64,000 nucleotides of DNA from Lophium mytilinum (lineage: Eukaryota > Ascomycota > Dothideomycetes > Mytilinidiales > Mytilinidiaceae): NCBI GenBank assembly GCA_010093605.1, contig MU004187.1:1728830-1792829 (forward strand). Reading direction: 5' to 3'. The position numbers and the translations under genes are program-made. Below the pieces are notes generated by a model. The model did no database searches, was not told where the DNA came from, and worked only from the letters and a program-made list of their open reading frames with translations. Below are positions 9,301 to 20,863 of this stretch, piece after piece. Every line of letters starts with the position of its first letter. Position 1 is the first letter of the stretch.

Positions 9301-10988
9301 TTAGCAAGCTGCTCCAGTAGAGCATGATGAGCCGCCTCCTCCAGAGGTAACTCCAGTGGAGGAGAATGAGCCGGCTACCGCGCCTGAATCCATGGTCGTC
9401 CCGGAACTTGGAGATATTTCAGGTTTTATGGTGGCATTAAACTCCATCGTCGCAGCTACAGCAGGAATGTTATTGACAGCGACATGCGTCCCTTCTCCTG
9501 CATAGGAATCGCTGCAGGGAACGGTTCCGGAGTTGAATCCCACCTTGCGGGACCATCTTCCACTCCCTCCCTTCCATGGATCTCTAAAATCTCCTCGGTT
9601 CCCTGGACTGAACTGCGATGCGCTGTGAAGTTTCTTTTGCGCTTTGCTGAGCTTCTTCTTGCCGGGAGCCGTGGCGGGGAGTGGTGGGTTGTTCAGATTG
9701 CCCATTCCTTTCTCCAAATCGTAGAGCCCGTCAGCCTGCATCAAGGCAACTTTGTAATGTGCCGGGTCGGAATTGTTCGTCTTCTCATCGTCGATATGCC
9801 AAACTACCGACGCGTGTTAGGCAAATGTCTGTCAAAGGGAAGGGGAAGACGTACTTAGGAGACCTTCTCCAGGCAAAGATGTATCAAAGCCAACTTGCTG
9901 TCGGTTCTCCACTAGGAAGTACTCCTTGCTGCCGGTGTCTCCATCTTTGCTTAACCGAGTCACAAGTTTGCCTGTTTTCACCTCTTCCAGCTTGATCCAG
10001 CCGTTCTTATTAACCATGTCTTGTTGAACCCATCCTTGATTCACCTTGCACCAAGCAGAAGGATGGCACGGCTTCGAGCCGGCAGGGCTGCCACCCCATG
10101 ACCCACTACCCATTAAGCACCAGTCACCGACACCTTCGGACGAGCCATCGATGTCGTAAAGATCAGGCCACCCAAATAGCGCATGGCCAAGCTCGTGGCT
10201 ACAGACTCCCATCTGAGCGTCTTCCGGGACCGTAAGAAAAGCGTAGACGTTCACATTGTTTACGGGAGTGATTTTCGGAAGGACCCATTTCACGGACCAA
10301 ATATCGTCTCGGTTCCCGGTCGTCTCCGCACCTTGTCCAGCATGCACAACCACGAAAGCATCAACTTGTCCATTGCCATCGTTGTCGTAGAGGTCAAAGT
10401 CGATGTCGTTTTTGCAGGCAGAGAGGGCGTCGGCTGCTAGGTTCTGGACGTTCGGCGTAGTAGAGCTTGCACCGTATTCGCCATTTGCGTAGTGTTGCAT
10501 TGCACTAGGCATAAGATAAGGGCCAATGACATCTCCGGTCATAGAGACGTTCCCGGAGCTGGCGTTCGAAAAGTATTCGTATACGCTCCCATCCCAGATT
10601 TTGTGGGTTGAGAAGAATAGGTCACGGAAACGGTCCGCGACGCCCTCCCCCATACGTTGATCTTCGAACTCGACTAGCACAACGATGCAACTGTTGCGAT
10701 GGATTAGCAAGCATATATGAGAGAAGCTGGGTAGACGAACTTGACCCTGCCACGCAACGGGGCCCGATCCAACGCCTGGTTCACAGGCAAGCTGTTGGAT
10801 ATGGCTGAGCGGAAATCCCTGGGCGGGAAAATCATGCCATCGTTCAGTCCATCGATGCGACTAACGGGAATAGTCAAGTGATGTTGAGATCCAGTGCGTT
10901 CGGCTAGAACTCGAGCGATGAGATCGGGATGCGGAGCGCAGAAGCAAGGAGTGTTGTCATTGTGTGTGTGAGATGATTTCGGTGTCAT
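9301..10988 (-). CDS. M6-family (immune inhibitor A-like) metalloprotease
   Basis: Exons are 10988-10741, 10690-9855 and 9803-9301 (introns of 50 and 51 nt), giving 528 residues. The zinc motif HELGHA lies near residue 248, followed by LFGWPDLYD and GVGDWCLMGSGSWGG, the M6 signature with its downstream Met-turn-like segment. DLYDNDGNGQVD near residue 185 looks like a Ca-binding loop. The last join restores LLIWHIDDE, typical of the family. No signal peptide is visible on the N-terminus (MTPKSSHTHND, then PCFCAPHPDL), unlike secreted bacterial M6 enzymes. The C-terminus is Gly/Ser-rich and ends in cysteine. Confidence 0.88.
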
Positions 10989-13210
10989 TAATTTGTAGGA
11001 AATGAAGATGCAGGGAGTTTCCAGAGGCGATTGTAGTGAGCCTGAAAGTTTGGGAAAGATAGAGATACAGTATTGATAAAGGGTTGGAGGATGAAAGGCT
11101 GTTGGTAGTAGGTTGTTATCTACGTGATGTTTTGATCTCGAGCCGTCGGGCAAGGAGGGTTGGACCTTGTTAGAAAGATTGATCGCTCTAGCCATTATCT
11201 AGACGTAGTTTCCCTTTACGTCCGTTCATCGCTCGACTTCTCTTAAGGTCATGCCGAATGCCCATTGAATAGGCCGGAGCACACGAGAACCAAACATATA
11301 GTGGCAGTTTCTGGATCTGGTTTTGCCTAGTCAAGTTCTCTTTCGCATCCGACTTCCTCTGGGAGAGTCGTAGCAGATCCACCACTTTTCCAGTGACAGA
11401 TCGCACCCAGGCTGCGATCAGCAAAACAGTAAAAGCGCAATGACGCGGCATGAAGCCCAAAATGCGACAAATCTGGACATCCGCCCGGTTTACAAGAACT
11501 AACCTAGTAGCCTGCGAGGGTTACACAAAAGCGCTCCTGTAATATCAAAAGATCATCAGATCAGTCCAGCTAGGTGACTCAAGGCGCGTCTTGGAATCAT
11601 CGCCGTCGTTGACGGCATGTGGAGGTCCTCGTCCTGAAATGGCCCCATGACGGAAACCCTTGCACCTCCTCGATGTGATTCAAGGCGACGCGACCGTCAA
11701 GGCGGTACTCTGCTATCGGGACATGCTGTTCGTTTCCTCAGCCCTCACGGAAGCACTAGAAACCCCGACTACGAGTTGGTGAACAAGCTTCATAGAGTTG
11801 GAATCAAACTTCGGGCTTCACCGATGAGATGCTTGTGTCGCACTTCAAATGGCAGGAGTGATCGCGAAGCTCTCGGCGTTCGGGAGACACAAAGGGGGCG
11901 GCCAGAATATGGTCGGTATGGTTTACCTTGTTCGTAGGTCTTTCTAAGCTGATGAGCCTACCGAGTCGGATCAAATGGTATTGTACATCGTCATGGTGGC
12001 GTGAGATGAGGAGAAGGCGATCTGACAGTATGTAGAGATGACGTCGGCATGTTCAAGAACGGGAGCATGAGACATCACCGCTCATGTCTGGGGAGGCTGC
12101 TACGCAAAGGACAGAAGCTGATGTTGGGGAAGGTTGAAGCTGAAGGGGATGGGGCGTTAGATAGGTAAGCTATCCGAAACGGGCTAGACGAAACTGGTCG
12201 GATGTGCTTTTGGAGTAAATAACGTCGTATATGTAGAATATTACATTGCGACCTCCTGCATCCATAATACTTAAATTCCTTTAGATAGGCAGTGGACTAG
12301 TAATTTAGCTGGAAGCCTTGGCCACCTCTCGCCTAGAATAATCGTTGTACGAAGGTAGTGAGCAGTCAACCTAGTCCCATAGGTAGTTCAACGCGGTCAG
12401 AAGCCACAAGTGATAACGCTGCTGATGGCGCTAACTGATACGATGTGAACATATCGGCCTACAAACGTGAAATAAGCTATCGCCATAGTTTATAATCTAT
12501 GTCGCAAACAGACCATCAAGATAGATGAAATCTTGTGCTGTGTGAACCATAAGTAGACTGGTGGTTGCCGGATGGAGGTACCGAAGATTACACAAAACCT
12601 CGTCGCCTGAGTCTTCCTCCCACCGCCATGCCTCGAGCCATCTGGATTCGCCGCAACTCAACACACTATTAGCCGCCAGCCGCACCATCATGCCCGCTAA
12701 AATACCGGCAACGATGCACCTCCCGGTTCAGAAAGTAGCGTTGGAACATGCCACTCGGATGCAGGTACCAACCGCGACTGACAGATTCATTGCCATTTGT
12801 TTCACGTCGTCTATTTCCAGCATATTTCCTTTTAGCTCTTTGGGTTGGAACACGGCCTCACCGTTCAAGCCGCGTCTATTGGCCCTCTCGCTGGCGTAAG
12901 CACAGCCGGTCCAGGCGTTGCTGCAGTGATAAGGCCCCGACGCAGCTTATTCGAAACCTCACGGTAAGGCGTCCGAAGGCTGAGACCCCGGCCAATAGCA
13001 TCGAGACGACGTAAGAGTGAGATAGGAACACGTGTAGGCGTGCAGCGTTTAACAGAAGCCTTTCCAAGTGCCGGTGCAATCGCCTATGTACCCACACCCT
13101 CCTCGCCATCGATATGTCGTCTTGTTTTCCTTCTTTATAGCAAATCTTTATCTCGTTCCTGCTTGATTCATATCCGCCGTAATCCACGACTGCTTTCGCC
13201 ATTCTAGACT
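10989..13210. other. 2.2-kb gene-poor spacer
   Basis: No convincing gene. Frames around 11640-11940 (plus) and 12490-13000 (minus) contain protein-like stretches interrupted by stops, which could be decayed exons but match nothing I recognise. The last ~150 bases are the promoter of the flavin monooxygenase. Confidence 0.4.
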
Positions 13211-15127
13211 ATGAAGTATACCGAGGCTGTAGACCTTGCTATCATCGGTGCTGGTACTCTGCTCATTGTGAAGGATGGCTCTTGACGTTGGCTGACCTGA
13301 GCAGGTGTCAACGGCCTATCGGTAGCAAAAGCTTACAAAGATGTAAATTCTAAGGCTACCATCGTGATACTCGACAATCGCTCTACCATCGGAGGCACCT
13401 GGTCAAAAGAGGCCTTGTATCCCGGTCTAAAGACCAACAACCACTTCGGATCTTTCGAATTCAGCGACTTTCCAATGAACAAAGAGGGATTTGGAAACGA
13501 CTCTCACATACCTGGACAAGTTGTTCACAACTACCTTTATAGCTGGGCGGAGAAGCACGACTTGCTACGCCTCGTCCGCCTTGGATGTTCTGTACAAAGT
13601 GCAGAAGACAAAGATGCAGACGGATGGATATTAAATGTCTCGTTGAATGCTGATCAACCTCGGAGATCCATAACAATTGAGGCGAAGCAGCTAGTTGTAT
13701 CCACCGGACTTACATCTGACCCATTTCTGCCCAAGTATCAAGGCGGCGACGAGTTCGATGCGCCTATATACCATGCTAGCGAGTTCCCAAAAGCTTACAG
13801 GAGCGAGCGCTCGTTTAGGAAAGTCGTTATTCTCGGCGGTAACAAAGTAGGCTACCATACCTACTTTGAATTCAGTCTCTCTGCTCACGAAAATTACAGT
13901 CTTCCTGGGACATCGCTCAAGACTACGCTGCTTCCGGAGTTCAAGTCGAATGGGTGATTCGAAAGTCGGGACATGGTCCGTGTTGGATGACGAGAAACAG
14001 GGTGATGAACACGTTTCTCCCAGAACTTTTCCTTAAAACTCGCTTGGTCACATGGTTTAGTCCGTGTATCTGGGGCGAGGTCGATGGGTTTGGGCGCATC
14101 CGAAGATTTTTGCATCGAACGTGGCTTGGCCGAAAGATCGTGGATGGGTTTTTTGGGTAGGTAAAAGTATCGTGTATCCATGTCAACCACTAATACGTCC
14201 TGCAGGATCATTCAACGAGCCGTTCTAGCGGAAAACGGATACCAAAGACACCCTGAAACCGCGAAACTCCGACCGTGGGACGGTATGTTCTTCCAGGGCC
14301 TGAATCTTCTTAATTATGGAGAAATCGACTTCTTCCAGCTAGTCCGCAGTGGTAAGATCAGGGTCCACGTCGCGGACGTCACGCACTTGACGAAGCACAC
14401 TGTCCACTTGTCGGATGGGAACACTCTTGCAGCTGACATAATGATATGTGGTACGGGCTGGAAGGACACCCCTCCCTTCGAATTCATTGGAGCGAAAGAG
14501 CTAGGTCTTCCTTGCCATATCTCTGCTAAAACATCGGAAATGGATCACATGGCGAAGATCGCGGATAAAGAGATCCTCGAAAGATTCCCGAAACTCGCGT
14601 CGCAGCCTCCACCACGCACAAACCTAAAGGCAATGGACGGTTCGGACACCGGTATAAGCCAGCCATGGAGGCTGTATCGGTTTATGGTCCCACCTGCCTA
14701 TCTCCAGAGCAGAACGCTTGTCTTCGCTGGGATCGTTCGAAGTCCTTCGACAGCCCTGATCGCTCAGACACAAGCCCTCTGGATCACCGCTTTCTTGACT
14801 GGCGGGATCCCCAGCCTGGCAAACCCCGACTCCGCAACTATCGACAGAGTATCTTATGAGACTGTGTTACACTCCCAATTTTCCAAATTTCGCTATTCCC
14901 GCGGGTTTGGCGACAGGTTTCCAGAGCTCTGGTTCGACTCGTTGCCATATCTTGATTTACTGATTACCGATCTCGGACTTAAGATACATCGAAAAACTAA
15001 CTGGTGGAGCGAATGCTTCAAAGGGTACTCACCACAAGACTACATTGGCGTAAGCAACTTCAAGGGTCCCTTGGGATACCATTCGCTGACATTGAACTCA
15101 GCTGGCGGAGGAATGGAAAGAAGCTAG
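13211..15127 (+). CDS. FAD-dependent (flavin-binding) monooxygenase
   Basis: Exons are 13211-13253, 13305-13846, 13900-14156 and 14206-15127 (introns 49-53 nt), giving 587 residues. The first join restores the FAD motif DLAIIGAGVNGLSVA, followed by VILDNRSTIGGTWS (glycine-rich turn and GGTW), as in class B flavin monooxygenases. IYHASEF sits at the FMO signature position in degenerate form. VVILGGNKSSWDIA is the second (NADPH) dinucleotide site, and MICGTGW is the ATG-like motif. The C-terminal third is fungal-specific. It probably oxygenates a small molecule, perhaps a secondary metabolite, but neighbours show no synthase. Confidence 0.88.
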
Positions 15128-16018
15128 AAGAGTGAGCTCGGAGATCACAGTCTGAGCAAAGGACCATGTCGTGTTCTGCATCCCAATACTTATCTATCTT
15201 GTGAATACCAGAGATGTATTTGAGCCCGAAATGGAGCTCATAGTGTAGCATGAAACGTTGACAGTACAGAAATGAAAATTTCTTCCCTGTATACGCGATA
15301 CGCCGCCGCCGTACAGTACCAATGCGCAAGTTCGTGCACACGAACAGCACGCTACTTCGGCTTTAGTCGGCAGGTTTTAGCATTGTCTAAAGGAAGTCTA
15401 ATCTCCTCTGCGCTGGCATTCCCATCGTATCTAGTTTTCTAAGAGTTCCTCGTGTTACCCTAAGCATTATCAAGGAAATAGCCAGACTTGTATTTCGGCA
15501 CTATACGTATTGCATTCCTTCGGATGGCCGCGGAGCTTCACAACACCCATCTCTTTCTGGGAGTCAAGCTAATGCAATCCTTGTTATTTCGATCTGTGCG
15601 AAGCCCTGACGCTTTCTCTACCACGGGACATGAGTCAGCTGGTTCCGGAAGGATTGTCGATTAGGCAAATAGGACCTGCGCATCGTGAAGCGTCTTGCCA
15701 CTATGAGCACTTCCGCCTTCGGATCCCAACCTGACATACCCTTGTACCTTTGTGCCTATAAGCTTTTATAATTGAGCAGAGCTAACCTATATAGCTCTAG
15801 TATTCTGTGGGACCCGAGATTTGGGAGGCCTAGAAGTAAGCACTTAAATCCTCCACTGTTGCTAGTAGGACCTCAGACGTCCACGCGTATTTACAATAAT
15901 GAATCGACAAATGCATCGCGAATAAAGAAATAGAAAGAGTCCTCCTCCCCCTCTCTTCTACCAGTATCTCCATCTACTATCTCTGCCCACACCGCCCTCC
16001 CACCCACATCAGTCCACT
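15128..16018. other. Spacer with CT-rich leader of the GT1 gene
   Basis: No gene is recognised. Bases about 15940-16010 form a CT-rich tract immediately before the ATG at 16019, a pattern common in promoters and leaders of well-expressed fungal genes. Confidence 0.5.
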
Positions 16019-17643
16019 ATGGACCGCATCCCGCGCTCCCTCCTCCTCCTCGCCCTCGTCCCCATCGTCTTCCTCGTCCTCCAAAACTACAGCCCAGACA
16101 GCCTTCCCCCCAAAACCCATGCCTTACTCTCCTTCATCTTCCCCGCGGGCACCACCACCCCGCACCGCTCTCAAACCCCCATTATCATCGCCGGCATGCC
16201 CGCCTGGGGCCACCTCGAGAAAGTCTCCGTCATCGCCGCCGACCTCAAGAAGCGCGGCTACCCCATCACCTTTATTACGGGCGCCGAATTTCGTGACCCC
16301 ATCACCGCGCTCGGCGTCGGCTTCGTGCCGCTAGACGGCTCGGACCGCATGATGAGCGAAGAAGACATGGCGACGTTCTTCGCGATGCCCGCGGGATTAG
16401 ACGCCGAAGCGTTCGCGATCAAGAACGTATTCATCCGTGCGATCCCGGACCATTACAGGACGGTGCAGCGGGTATTTGGGGAGTTCAGAAAGAAACATGG
16501 GCGAGGAAAGCCTCTTATTTTCGTGTATGACGGGAGTTTCTTGGGACTCACGCCAGTTGCTCTAGGAGCCGATGGTATTAAGCCAGACGTATCCATTGGG
16601 ATCGGGCTCGCGCCGCTTAGTTTGAGAAGTGATGATACGTTCCCATTCAGATCGGGGAAGCAGCCGGACACGTCACGTGATGCGGTGAAGATTCATCAGA
16701 AGGCGTATGAGGAGCAGGCCGAGGAGCCGTTCTTTAAGGGGATCCATGAGGCGCTTGTGAAAGAGATGAGGGGATTGGGGGTGGAGCGTGAAGTGCCGTT
16801 CTCTATCTTCGAGCTTATGAATTGGACTCCGGATCAGTTGCTTCAGCTCAGTATTCCAGAGTTTGAGTATCCCAGGAGCGATATTAGAGCGGGTGTTGAA
16901 TGGGTTGGCGCGCTGCCTGTGGTTGGGATGGCGGATGCAAAGTTGCCGTCGTGGTGGGATGATGTGCTGCAGGCGAAGGGGAATGGGAAGAAAGTAATCG
17001 CTGTTGTAAGTTGAATGCCCGTACTGACAGACGGATTGAATCACGCTGCTAATCTGGTTCAAGACTTCTGGGAGCATCGACAACAATCCCGAAGATTTAA
17101 TTTTGCCGACGCTCGAGGCTTTGAAGGATAGAATCGATGTTCTTGTAATCGCCACCCTAGTAGCCAGCGATGGTGATGGCTTGGAAGAAAGAGTACCAGT
17201 GAATGCACGAATGGCAAAGTTCATTCCATACGATATGTTGCTCCCATACGTAAGTGATGCTCTTCTATGTCTCATGTGGACTCATTTCGCTGCTCTTCCG
17301 TAACCCTTAATTTCTGACACTATGCCTCCAGGTCGATGTGCTTGTCTCGAACGGAGGGTACGGAACAGTTCAACAGGCTCTTCGTGCCGGTGTACCCATG
17401 GTTCTATCAGGTGTGGGGCAGGACAAGGCGCAGACTGGCGGCGTCGCAGCTTGGGCGGGTGTTGCTATCGACTTGCAGTCACGAAGCCCAGGAGTTGAGA
17501 AGCTAAGGAAAGCTATACATGAACTTCTCGAGAACAAGAAGTACGCGAGTCGCGCATCGGAGCTTGCAGCCAATTACGACAACTACGACACGCTCAAAGC
17601 CTTCGATAACGCCATTCAAGACGCGGTAAAGAGATTAAGGTGA
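16019..17643 (+). CDS. GT1-family UDP-glycosyltransferase, membrane-anchored
   Basis: Exons are 16019-17005, 17064-17249 and 17332-17643 (introns of 58 and 82 nt), giving 494 residues. An N-terminal hydrophobic helix (SLLLLALVPIVFLVLQ) suggests a signal anchor. IIIAGMPAWGHLEKV is the acceptor-side glycine/His motif, where His of WGHLEK is the likely catalytic base. The C-terminal sugar-nucleotide site reads DVLVSNGGYGTVQQAL, with GVPMVLSGVGQDKAQTG following, as in fungal MGT/UGT proteins where NGG replaces the plant HCGWNS. It probably transfers a sugar from a UDP donor to a lipophilic acceptor, which cannot be named from sequence. Confidence 0.88.
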
Positions 17644-17753
17644 AATAAGTCGTAAGACTGTGTGGAGGTTAGGCTGGCTCGAAGCTCGTTGGTGTCTGTA
17701 AAAGAATCCAGATTAGATAGCCCACGCTTACCACCACTCAAACCGCCAATCGA

Positions 17754-18487
17754 TCAACCTTTAGCATCACCACCTACTCCAGGCACCCCCGGCGTCTTGT
17801 ACTCCTTTTCAAACCTCCTCCAAACTTCCTGCCTCTCCGCCACCGCCACCATCCTCTGCCACCGAACAACTATCCCCAGCGCTACCATTTCCTTCTCCAC
17901 TTCCACACTAATTGTCTCAACCGGCTTCCAGTTCGCGTTCTTAGCCCACATCGACCCGCTCTTGAGCCTAATCTTCCACTTGTCTCGCACTAGGATGCAG
18001 CACTCCCTGCTCGTTCTCAACCGGACTCCATTGCCCTGCCAGCTACTGTTTCCTCTTGTCTCAACGACGTCGACGATGATGCCGGGGAATGGGCAGTCTT
18101 CTGGGGTTGAGTAGCGGGTAAGGATGAGATTTATGCGGGGTGCGGTGCGAAGGTTTGTTGATATGGCAGCAGAGGCGTTTGCGATGGGCTAGGAGTTGTT
18201 AGCAATGCCATACCAACTCATATGATGGCTTGTGACCCTACAGCGTGAACATCGTAGCGCGGTAGCTTGCGACGGTTGATTTGGTTGTAGGCTTTGTTCA
18301 GTGCTTCGGAGTCACTTTGGGCGTAGATTGGAAATAGCGGTAGGTCTTTTATGTGGCCGTATGGATCTTGTTTCGGCGTTGGTTGTTCCTGCGATGTTTG
18401 TTGAACTGGTGCCGGTTGGTATTCATATTGGTTTGGTTGTTGAGCAGGAGCGTTCATCGATAGTGACTGCAGCTGAGCTCGATCCAT
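17754..18487 (-). CDS. Conserved-looking protein of unknown function, 226 aa
   Basis: Exons 18487-18242 and 18188-17754 are joined across a 53-nt intron (GTAGGG...TCCTAG, branch GCTAAC). The first ~55 residues are Gln/Pro-rich and disordered (APAQQPNQYEYQPAP). The rest is compact, with KLPRYDVHA-PIANASAAISTNLRTAP at the join, then a basic/aromatic half (LVRDKWKIRLKSGSMWAKNANWKP, WQRMVAVAERQEVWRRFEKEY). I recognise no domain. The join is phase 0 and removes all stops. ATG 18454 is an alternative start. Confidence 0.7.
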
Positions 18488-19090
18488 GTTGTCGTTTTTG
18501 AAGTATGCCGAGTTGATGAGATTGTTTTGTTTTCACTCATCCGAACGAAGATGATACAGGTACGACTAGACGATAGATACGATGTTGGTAGATCGAAATC
18601 GGCTTGGAATACTTTAATATGTGTATTTCACTTCTCGTTCCCCTCTACAAGTTTCACAGTCGGTGCAGCCCTCTCCCGTCTTATGTCCCGCACCACCACA
18701 CCTCACATCTATGATATTGCTTTCCCCTCCTGATTTGCGGATACGGCATCTTCCATGGTTGACTTCACGGTCCAGGCTTTCTGAAGAGATGTTTTCGCTT
18801 GCACCCGTATGTGATTGGCCGCCATAGCCGCCACCATACTCAGCTCGATCGAAGTCAAGCAATAAAGTTCGTTGCCAAGTCGTTGCCAAGTGTTGAGGGC
18901 TGAGGTGGCATGGATCACCAGATTCGGATTTCTCAAGCTGGGTCGGCTGAGTGTCCACTGCTTTCCCCTTGCTTAAAGATGGCGTTTTGGTAGGAAAAGA
19001 TTCCGCTGCAGGCTGCTCCTACATCAGCTGCTTCATGCTCATTATCGAATAACTTCGGTCCTTGCGGATCAAAACAGTTTGCTTGGCGAA
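18488..19090. other. Divergent promoter region
   Basis: It lies between the 226-residue protein gene (minus) and the seven-helix membrane protein gene (plus). A 114-codon minus-strand frame at 18614-18958 contains a cysteine/glycine cluster (RCGGAGHKTGEGCTDCETC), but an overlapping frame looks equally protein-like, so I do not call a gene. A short tandem GTTGCCAAGTC duplication is at about 18870-18892. Confidence 0.4.
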
Positions 19091-20791
19091 ATGCGATACG
19101 CCTGGGCCTCAGCTTCTTTTGTGTTGTCCTATCTTATTTCGCTTGGCTGGGGACAAGATACCCAAACTAAAGATTTCGTTCCCGATGATTTCTGGGAGGT
19201 GAGTGCATGGCCCGTCTACTTAATGGTACGTAATCATTAATTCGAGTTGTAGTTAATCAACAATGCCTGTGGATCGGAGCTGGAAGCCCTAGGTTCATGT
19301 GTTGCTCCAGGCACCGGTCGATCGGCTCGGGCCAACCTAGCGACGAGTTATTCGCAGTGTTTTCGAACGCAGTCAGTAGAAAACGAGATACGATAGCAGC
19401 TGGGGGCGATGCTTAACAGTCTTCCTAGATTTGACTCCTACTTCGAGTGCTCATCGACAGAGAACGCTGCTAGCAGCGATCCTATCCCGAAGACTCCAGT
19501 CCGGAACACCACTGTGACAGCGAACGCGACATGTTCATATCCCAAGCCAGAGCCGGTAAGATCGCGAAACCCAGGTAGCGTTTAGTCGTATATTGACATC
19601 GCATCAGATCCTATCGTCCGCGTGCGTTTTCGATGCCGAAGAGATTCCCCGAAGCAAATGTTGTTCCGACTCGAGTGGCGACTGTTCTCAGAAAAGCGTA
19701 AACCTGCTCATATGTCAGTATCAAGCGTAAGGTCCCATCTCTTCCGGTACCCACGGCCAGTAGACCTAACCATACCACAGAGCCCAACAGTATGTCCGCT
19801 GTACCGGCACAGACAACACAAACGTGACCGACTGCGTCGTCAGCAACGCCGAGAAAGCAACCTGGCTCCCCTACCAGTTTCTCATCTACAGTGGGTCTGA
19901 GAAGTGTACTCGGGCGAAAAAGATCCTGACTACCCTGGCCATCTCCAATGTCATTGCGCTGCTCTCTGCAGCATTGGCTAACACGACCGTCATCAAGCAC
20001 CTTGTCGGCCGGAAGCAGATGTTCGAGTACACGGAGATCAAGCTGAACTTTCTGAGCATGTTCGTTTCGATAGGCATCCACGTGTCGATCCCATTCATCA
20101 TCGGGGTTCTACTGGAGAAGCAAGGGTATACGGTAAATTGGCTCCAGCAAGTCTTGATCTGGACGGTCAGGCCGCGAGTCGCGCCAGTGATTGCGATTCT
20201 AGGTTTCGTAAACGCATCGTGGATGGAGACCGCGGTCAATGAGATGGTGGCTGATCTTCTCTTCTCTGTTCCTGCTCTTGTAAGAAGTCCTCCACTCTCG
20301 TTCGTCACCAACTCTCTGACTGAAGATAGATCTTTGCCGTCTACGCGGCATTCTTTCCCAACAAGACAACCAACCCTGCCAAGCCTGCAGAGTATAAGCT
20401 ATATCATGCTGGCGGCATCATCATGATAATCCCCGGAGTCATCATCGCGTTCTCATTCCTCATGGGCATGTGTCTCCGATGCGCGCCTTTCCGAGCATTC
20501 AAATATCCGGCGCAGGACTTGTGGCGTATATTGCGGAATCCGGTGCGGAAGCTGCAGAAGAAGGAACCAGTTCCCCAGCGCGAAGTCCACATCTCCAACT
20601 TCAAAGGCTGGTATATCAACTTCTTTGGGCTGGGAATAATCTTGTACATTGGCAGTTGGCTCGTTTGGACGTCATTCTTAAACATGGCAGGCGACTTGTA
20701 TTGTCCGGCAAGCTTGAACACGGTTGCGACGGTGCTGTTCGTATATCCCGTTATTCTGAACGTGCTGAGGGCGTTCCTATCTCTCGTATAA
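19091..20791 (+). CDS. Seven-helix membrane protein with Cys-rich extracellular domain
   Basis: Six exons: 19091-19198, 19253-19371, 19429-19555, 19608-19726, 19781-20279 and 20330-20791 (introns 50-57 nt), giving 477 residues. It has a signal peptide (SASFVLSYLISLGWG), then a ~150-residue ectodomain with more than a dozen cysteines and NTT, NAT and NVT glycosylation motifs. About seven hydrophobic segments follow: AISNVIALLSAALANTTV, LSMFVSIGIHVSIPFIIGV, VAPVIAILGFVNASW, LLFSVPALIFAVYAAFF, IIMIIPGVIIAFSFLMG, FFGLGIILYIGSWLVW and TVLFVYPVILNVLRAF. The topology resembles a receptor or sensor, but I recognise no named GPCR family. Function unknown. Confidence 0.8.
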
Positions 20792-20863
20792 AGTTGCGTC
20801 AAATTCAAAATAACAGTTTACTTAAGGGTATCTTACAAGATAGCGAATCACACACATTGCCTC

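Noticed and set aside
11640-11940. Protein-like stretch in the 11-13 kb spacer
   Set aside because: Stops interrupt each frame and no family match is recognisable; kept only as a note in the spacer entry.
12497-13202. Minus-strand frames that might be exons of a decayed gene
   Set aside because: Two alternative frames look equally plausible, so there is no basis for a model.
18614-18958. Minus-strand frame with a Cys/Gly cluster recalling a DnaJ zinc finger
   Set aside because: Spacing does not fit CxxCxGxG repeats and an overlapping frame is equally open; no start or splice support.
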